64,000 bases of DNA from Candidatus Thiothrix anitrata (GTDB lineage: Bacteria; Pseudomonadota; Gammaproteobacteria; Thiotrichales; Thiotrichaceae), in contig NZ_CP072800.1 in the NCBI RefSeq assembly GCF_017901155.1, positions 2,011,283 to 2,075,282 on the forward strand. The letters are read 5' to 3'. Below are positions 55,844 through 64,000 of the stretch, piece after piece; position 1 is the first letter of the stretch; each line of letters begins with the position of its first letter. The notes below the pieces were generated by a model that saw nothing but the letters and a program-made list of their open reading frames with translations, ran no database searches and had not been told where the DNA came from. Made by a program: the position numbers and the translations under genes.

Positions 55844-57283
55844 ATGCGACTATATTTTTTTATTTTGGCGGCTTTTTTGCCATTGCTGATGAGTTGTGAA
55901 TCTCGTCCTGTCAATGAGCAAGAAACATACATACCAGCGAATGCATCAGCTTCCGTTTTACGATCAGAATGGGATATTGCATTGTCTGAGGTGATTAAAC
56001 AGCAGGGCTTAACAGGTAACCCGGTACGCACTTCAACCCCAAGCATTGATAGCCCTAAGGCGCAATTGGGCATGTTGTTGTTTTTTAATAAGGCGTTATC
56101 TGGAAATTTAGATGTTGCTTGCGCTTCTTGTCATCATCCATTATTGGGCGGCGGTGATAATTTATCGTTGTCAGTGGGGGTGGATGCCGCCGATCCTGAT
56201 TTATTAGGACATGGTAGGGTCGTGGGTGGCAATCAGGCCATTGGTGTGCCGCGTAATGCACCCACTACTTTCAATATCGGTTTGTGGCAGCAGGTGATGT
56301 TTCACGATGGGCGCGTGGCGCAAGTTACAGACGGTATCACTACCCCAGACAAAGATTTCCCCAGAGTGGATCCGCTGGCTGGCAGGAATTTAGTACACGC
56401 CCAAGCACGTTTTCCAATTACTTCGGTTGCAGAAATGCGCGGTAAGCAATTTGACAAACATGGTACTGCGCAGTCGTGTCGCGAAGCACTGGCAGGGCGT
56501 TTGGGCGGCTATCAAAAAGCTCCCAAAGCGTTACAGAAAGCGGCAACCCGTTATTGGCTTGATGCCTTTCGTCAAGCATATAATTCCCCGACAGCCTCAC
56601 CTAAAGCACTGATTACGGAACAGAACATTGCAGAGGTCTTAGCTGAATACCAACGTTCACAGGTATTCGTCAATAACCCTTGGCGGTCTTATATCAACGG
56701 TGATTTGGACGCGATCAATACAACCGCGAAGCAAGGTGCGTTGTTGTTCTTCAAAGGACGTGATCAAGGTGGTTATGCTTGCGCTAGCTGTCATCGTGGT
56801 GATTTCTTTACTGATGAAGGTTTTCATAATATTTTATTGCCGCCATTGGGACCCGGTAAAGCCGCACAAGAAGGTGGAGCAACACAATTGGATTTAGGGC
56901 GTTTTTTGGTGACGCAACGTGAGGAAGATAAATTCCGCTTCCGCACTCCGAGTTTACTCAATGTTGAAGTGACCGGGCCGTGGGGTCACAACGGCGCGTA
57001 CACCAGCTTAGATGCTATGGTGGCGCACATGCTGCATCCGTTTAATGGGGCAATTTATTATGATTCTGCACAACTGCGCCAGCCGAATGTGCAAACGCAA
57101 CATTTACGTGAAAACATTCGGGAAATACTGCGTAGCAACAGCGATTTGAGCGGGCAGGGCTATGAAGAGCAGCATGTGCGCCAATTGGTTGCCTTTTTGC
57201 AAACGCTTACTGATCCTTGTACTAGGAAAAAAGAATGTATCGGAAAGTGGGTGCCCACAGCAGAGCGTCAAGATCCTATGGGG

Positions 57284-57313
<30 letters not shown>
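55844..57313 (+). CDS. Dihaem cytochrome c peroxidase/MauG-like lipoprotein
   Basis: A 489-aa exported protein with a lipobox cysteine at about 18 (FLPLLMSC), so it is likely membrane-lipidated. It has two haem c sites, CASCH at 93-97 and CASCHR at 313-318, plus LFFNKALSGN and the family's TPSLLNVEVTGPWGHNGAYTSLDAMV. It is longer than standard CcpA peroxidases (about 330 aa), closer to MauG-type and RoxA-like relatives. The end overlaps tcdA by 30 bp, tail to tail. Substrate unknown. Confidence 0.87.
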
Positions 57314-60599
<3,286 letters not shown>

Positions 60600-60611
60600 G
60601 GTATGGGTTAG

Positions 60612-60803
60612 TTAAATCACAAAGAGCAATAGGATACCAGCAATTACACTCGCCAGACCAATGCTTCGTAAGGTTTTATTGGGTAAATTGATCAGTTGTG
60701 CGTAGGTTTGTTTGAGACGGGAGGGGCTGGCGAACGGCAACAACCCCTCCAGAATCAACACCAAAGCCAATGCGTTAAGCAAGTCATGCCAGTTGATATC
60801 CAC
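60612..60803 (-). CDS. DUF2065 protein (YjeT-like)
   Basis: A 63-aa, two-helix membrane mini-protein: DLLNALALVLILEGLLPFASPS, then an LRSIGLASVIAGILLLF segment. It occurs between hflC and hisZ in many proteobacteria. Role unknown. Gaps on both sides are 5-12 bp. Confidence 0.88.
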   Translation of the reverse strand: MDINWHDLLNALALVLILEGLLPFASPSRLKQTYAQLINLPNKTLRSIGLASVIAGILLLFVI

Positions 60804-60808
60804 TGTGC

Positions 60809-61678
60809 TTACGGCGTGGTTTTTTGCTTAAAGTAACGGAAGAACTCGGAGTCCGGTTCTAACACCATCACATCACCCGGTTTTCCCAACGTGTTGCGGT
60901 ACGCGCCTAAGCTGCGGTAGAACGCGTAGAACTCTGCGTCTTGCTGATAAGCACCAGCATATACTTCAGCGGCTTTAGCGTCGCCTTCACCACGAATGGT
61001 TTCTGATTTTTTGTATGCATCTGCCATAATAATGGTTGCTTGACGATCAGCGGCCGCTTTGAGTTTTTCCGCCTCTTCTTGCCCACGTGAACGGAAGTCT
61101 TGGGCTACCCGCTGACGTTCAGAACGCATCCGCTCATAAACTGAATTACTTACAGTATCAGGAAAATCAATTTTGCTGACGCGCACGTCAACAATCTCAA
61201 TCCCCAGTTGTTTAGCAACATCATTGGATTTGCTTTCCAAGCCTTGCATGATTTTGTCACGCTCGGCGGATAGCACTTCTTGAATAGTGCGGCGGCTGAA
61301 TTCATTACGTAAACCGTCTTTCATTAACTGTTCCAAACGGTTTTCTGCGTCAGCTATACGCCCACCACCTGTTGAGCGGTAGAAGTTGGAAACATCGTTA
61401 ATACGCCATTTCACGAAGAAGTCGACAGTAACGTATTTCTTTTCCCCAGTAAGAAATTGCTCTGACTTAGAAGTCATAGTCAAAATCTGTGAGGGGAACT
61501 TGCTGACGGTATTCATGAAGGGCACTTTGAAGTGTAAGCCCGGTTGAATGTCTGCATTCACTATTTGACGGAACTGGAATAAAATGGCTCGTTCACGTTG
61601 GTCTACGGTATACGCTGACATGGACACGCCGAGTACCGCCAGACCGATTACGCCTAAGAGTATATTTTTAATGTCCAT
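60809..61678 (-). CDS. hflC: Protease modulator HflC
   Basis: A 289-aa SPFH/prohibitin-family protein with an N-terminal membrane anchor (LLGVIGLAVLGVSMSAYTVDQRE) and an extended periplasmic coiled part near 180-260. It works with HflK to restrain FtsH. The start shares its first base with the last base of hflK. Confidence 0.94.
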   Translation of the reverse strand: MDIKNILLGVIGLAVLGVSMSAYTVDQRERAILFQFRQIVNADIQPGLHFKVPFMNTVSKFPSQILTMTSKSEQFLTGEKKYVTVDFFVKWRINDVSNFYRSTGGGRIADAENRLEQLMKDGLRNEFSRRTIQEVLSAERDKIMQGLESKSNDVAKQLGIEIVDVRVSKIDFPDTVSNSVYERMRSERQRVAQDFRSRGQEEAEKLKAAADRQATIIMADAYKKSETIRGEGDAKAAEVYAGAYQQDAEFYAFYRSLGAYRNTLGKPGDVMVLEPDSEFFRYFKQKTTP

Positions 61679-62838
61679 TAACGCCCCTCCCTCACGGTAT
61701 CGCGGACAACGTTTCCTTGTGTTTCAGTTGCCGGTTTGGTGGTTGCTGCTGGTGCAGTTTGCAAGGCCTTGGCAGCAGCCATGGCAGCCGTTTCGGTGTT
61801 ATTGGTATCGCCCGCACTAGGCATAGGCACGTAGATCATATTGTTCCCACTTTTTGCATCCACCATGACTTTGCGACTGCCAGCCATGACGGTTTCAATC
61901 GTTTCTAGGTAGAGGCGTTCACGGGTGATGTCTGGTGCTTTACGGTATTCAGCAACTAATTGGTTAAAGCGTGCTGCGTCACCTTCTGCGCGTGCGATAG
62001 CCTGTTGACGGTTCGCTTCAGCTTCTTCTAGTAAGCGGGCAGCTTTACCGCGTGCATCAGGTAAGATTTTATTGCTGTAGGTTTCTGCTTCGTTCTGAAA
62101 CTGCGTGGCGTTTTCACGGGCCTTGTTGGCATCGTCGAATGCCTCTTTCACTTCGGTGGGTGCTTCTGCGTAAGGTAGGTTGACCTTAATAACCTGTAGC
62201 CCTGATTTATAAGTATCCAATACAGATTGCATCAGAGTTTGAGTGTCAATCGCAATCTGTTCACGTCCTTCTTTGAGAATGAAGTCCATGCTATTACGCC
62301 CGATCACTTCACGAGTAGCACCGCGCATGACTTGGTAAAGCGTGCCGCTAGGATCATTGAGATCAACGTCCTTAACATTGAAAGCGTAGTCTTGAATATT
62401 GTTGATTTTGTATTGTGCCGAGACTCCGATTTCGATGATGTTTTCATCTTGAGTCAGCATATTGCTGCGGTCTTGAGCACTACGGTTTTGCTCAACGTCA
62501 ATGATTTCCACAGTTTCAACCGGATAAGGAAAACGCCAGTGTAAACCTGCGCCAGTGACTTCCTGAAACGCACCAAAGCGTAATACCAGACCTTGCTGAC
62601 GTGCATCAACAGTGTAAATCCCAGAAAGTAACCAGCCGATTGTGCCAATGATCAACAGGAAAACAATGCCTTTGACACCATTGCCATTGCTGCCGTTATT
62701 GCTATCACCAGAACCACCGAACAAACCATTGAGTTTTTCGGTCAGTTTGCGGATGAGTTCTTCAGGGTCATTGTTTGAACCCCGCTTTTTTCCTGTCCAC
62801 GGGTCTTGTTGGTTACCACCCGGTTCGTTCCAGGGCAT
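61678..62838 (-). CDS. hflK: FtsH protease activity modulator HflK
   Basis: The partner of HflC, 386 aa. The cytoplasmic head (MPWNEPGGNQQDPW) is Gly/Asn-rich, and one membrane helix is near 65-85 (IVFLLIIGTIGWLLSGIYTVD). The SPFH domain and an Ala/Gln/Glu-rich coiled coil follow. The Thr/Ala tail is low complexity. The usual hfq-hflX genes do not precede it. Instead a noncoding region lies upstream, which must hold its promoter. Confidence 0.94.
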   Translation of the reverse strand: MPWNEPGGNQQDPWTGKKRGSNNDPEELIRKLTEKLNGLFGGSGDSNNGSNGNGVKGIVFLLIIGTIGWLLSGIYTVDARQQGLVLRFGAFQEVTGAGLHWRFPYPVETVEIIDVEQNRSAQDRSNMLTQDENIIEIGVSAQYKINNIQDYAFNVKDVDLNDPSGTLYQVMRGATREVIGRNSMDFILKEGREQIAIDTQTLMQSVLDTYKSGLQVIKVNLPYAEAPTEVKEAFDDANKARENATQFQNEAETYSNKILPDARGKAARLLEEAEANRQQAIARAEGDAARFNQLVAEYRKAPDITRERLYLETIETVMAGSRKVMVDAKSGNNMIYVPMPSAGDTNNTETAAMAAAKALQTAPAATTKPATETQGNVVRDTVREGR

Positions 62839-63008
62839 AGGTTTGCTCCTAAAAATATAAAAATGATTTTTGCTAGAGTTGCTTCACGGCGACAATAATA
62901 TCACCCAAACGCGGAGGATAGCAGATTAGTCGGGGAGATAACCAAACTTACCCAGCAAAATGGGTGAATTAGCCGGTTAGCTAGGGTGTTGTTGCAAAAA
63001 TAGCGGGC

Positions 63009-63035
63009 AAAAAAAAGCGGGTCATAAAGACCCGC
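63009..63035 (-). terminator. Strong minus-strand terminator upstream of hflK
   Basis: GCGGGTC / GACCCGC stem with ATAAA loop, followed on the minus strand by eight T. It ends any transcript entering from the M23 gene or from a local RNA gene. Confidence 0.85.
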
Positions 63036-63160
63036 GCTTTGCTAAAGGTGACGTAAGAATACCGGAATCCCGGTCAGATGCAGGCAAACCCCCTGTTTGC
63101 GCCATTGCACCCGGTGACGACATAACTACTTGCATACACTCCTGTGTGTTTACGAGTATC
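63009..63160 (-). ncRNA. Candidate structured RNA
   Basis: On the minus strand three perfect short hairpins stand in order: ACAC-AGGA-GTGT (63136-63147), GCAAAC-AGGGG-GTTTGC (63084-63100) and ACCGG-GATT-CCGGT (63061-63074), followed by the terminator. GGA-type motifs in the loops recall CsrA-binding RNAs, but there are too few to claim that. It could also be the 3' end of a long M23-gene mRNA. I do not recognise 6S, tmRNA, SRP or RNase P RNA. Confidence 0.35.
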
Positions 63161-63432
63161 TATGTTGGTCTATCCTCAAGTCTAACCCTGCAACCAGCTC
63201 CCCAATGAATGGCCGGTTATCAGGGTCTATTCAAACTACTTCAGCGTGCCATCTCCAAATCTCTTATGCCATTGAGTGTCAGAACGGCGGAACAGCTTAT
63301 TTTTGTATTTCAGATACTTCTGACGACGAAATCGCTACCACAAACCCCAAGTTCACGACTCCTTGCTGAAGTTGAAGCCATAGTAGCGGGCAAGCCATTA
63401 ACTGAAACTGAATCCTAAGGTTGTTTTTTACC
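63161..63432. other. Region without an intact gene before the M23 peptidase
   Basis: I see no conserved gene here. On the plus strand two short frames (to 63369 and to 63418) have a plausible protein look and could be one small protein of about 70 aa split by a one-base slip near 63352. There is no ribosome site before the ATG at 63205, so I do not call it. Confidence 0.3.
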
Positions 63433-64000
63433 CTACAAGAACAGGGCAGGATCAACCGCTTCACCATTGAGGTAAACCGACCAGTGCAAATGCGGCCCGG
63501 TGGCGCGTCCGGTGCTGCCAACTGCGCCGACAATATCGCCTTGTTGCAGGTTATCGCCCGGTTTGACGGCAATTTGACTCAGGTGTGCATACATGCTGAT
63601 GACACCGGAACCGTGGTCAACATACACCACATTGCCGCTGAAAAAGAAATCGCCGGTATACAGGACGCGTCCGGCAGCAGTCACCTTTACTGGTGTGCCA
63701 GTGGCGGCGGCAATATCCATACCGCTGTGTGGGTTGCGTGATTGACCATTAAAAATACGGCGCATTCCAAAACGTCCGGTATCTGCACCGGGGGCAGGGC
63801 GGATAAAATCGAGTGTGGCAGGCTGTGGGGAATAGCGGTTTTTAATACCTTTTTGCACCGCTAATTCTTGCACAATGCGTTGACTGGATTCGTCGTCCGG
63901 TTCAACTTTGTTGTTATCTTTGATGCGGATGCGTTGGGTACGGTACTGTTTGGCATTGACATTGAAAGCAATTGGCGCACCTGCAACCTGCACGTAATGT
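63433..64000 (-). CDS. M23-family peptidase (partial, C-terminal part)
   Basis: A peptidoglycan metallo-endopeptidase or LytM-type amidase activator. The gene enters from the right edge, and about 188 residues are visible. The LytM domain spans the last ~120 residues, with NPHSGMDIA (zinc His and Asp), VVYVDHGSGVISMYAHLS and HLHWSVYLNG. All visible zinc-site residues are kept, so activity is possible. The N-terminus is outside the window. Confidence 0.92.
   Translation of the reverse strand, partial: HYVQVAGAPIAFNVNAKQYRTQRIRIKDNNKVEPDDESSQRIVQELAVQKGIKNRYSPQPATLDFIRPAPGADTGRFGMRRIFNGQSRNPHSGMDIAAATGTPVKVTAAGRVLYTGDFFFSGNVVYVDHGSGVISMYAHLSQIAVKPGDNLQQGDIVGAVGSTGRATGPHLHWSVYLNGEAVDPALFL

Noticed and set aside
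63009-63160. 6S RNA, tmRNA, SRP RNA or RNase P RNA
   Set aside because: None of their conserved segments or end-pairing could be matched by eye, so it is left as an unclassified candidate.

Overview
The window looks like chromosome from a gammaproteobacterium, most plausibly a sulfur oxidiser of the Thiotrichales (Thiothrix/Thiolinea type). That placement is an inference from protein style and gene order: hflK-hflC-DUF2065-hisZ-purA, dusB-fis, FNR with a cbb3 oxidase, and YciO/ScpA/TrpS clustering. No rRNA gene is present to settle it. Most of the DNA is ordinary, densely packed housekeeping sequence.

Layout. 1-11 kb: purL (partial), an aminotransferase, aceK, ygfZ, a periplasmic PpiC-type isomerase, yciI, yciO, an M50 protease, trpS, scpA and an unknown protein. 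11.1-18.7 kb is an accessory island: VapBC, a complete Type III restriction-modification pair, a small antitoxin-like gene, an Rpn-type nuclease gene sitting between two 135-bp direct repeats, an MNT nucleotidyltransferase with only a stub of its HEPN partner, BrnTA, and a decapitated VapC. 18.7-27.7 kb: a J-domain coiled-coil protein, tRNA-Leu(CAA), queA, a secreted duplicated-domain protein, folD, ppsR-ppsA and a LysR regulator, with a candidate sRNA between ppsA and the regulator.

27.6-34.5 kb: a family-4 glycosyltransferase and the ccoNOQP-ccoGH cluster (cbb3 oxidase and its assembly factors). Almost every gene between 27.9 and 33.3 kb is broken by one-base indels, many in G runs, while the flanking genes are clean. 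I read this as local sequencing or assembly error rather than real decay. hemN, fnr, a DUF3149 mini-protein and pssA follow. FNR boxes precede ccoN, hemN and the DUF3149 gene, so fnr sits inside its own apparent regulon.

38-51 kb: a LolCDE-type system, a DUF2062 protein, an AAA ATPase with a possible nuclease tail inserted at the start of comEC with a perfect 27-bp duplication, comEC, a 774-residue membrane-anchored protein built almost wholly from E-R-D heptads, a BaiN-type flavoprotein and yceH. 51-64 kb: a CPA2 antiporter, dsbB, dusB-fis, a membrane helix-hairpin-helix protein, a dihaem peroxidase-like lipoprotein, tcdA, purA, hisZ, DUF2065, hflC, hflK, a hairpin-rich noncoding stretch with a strong minus-strand terminator, and a partial M23 peptidase.

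The most unusual signals are two nuclease-like genes (Rpn at 16.5 kb and the AAA ATPase at 42.4 kb), each flanked by direct copies of the neighbouring gene's start so that the neighbour stays intact, and the E-R-D heptad protein.
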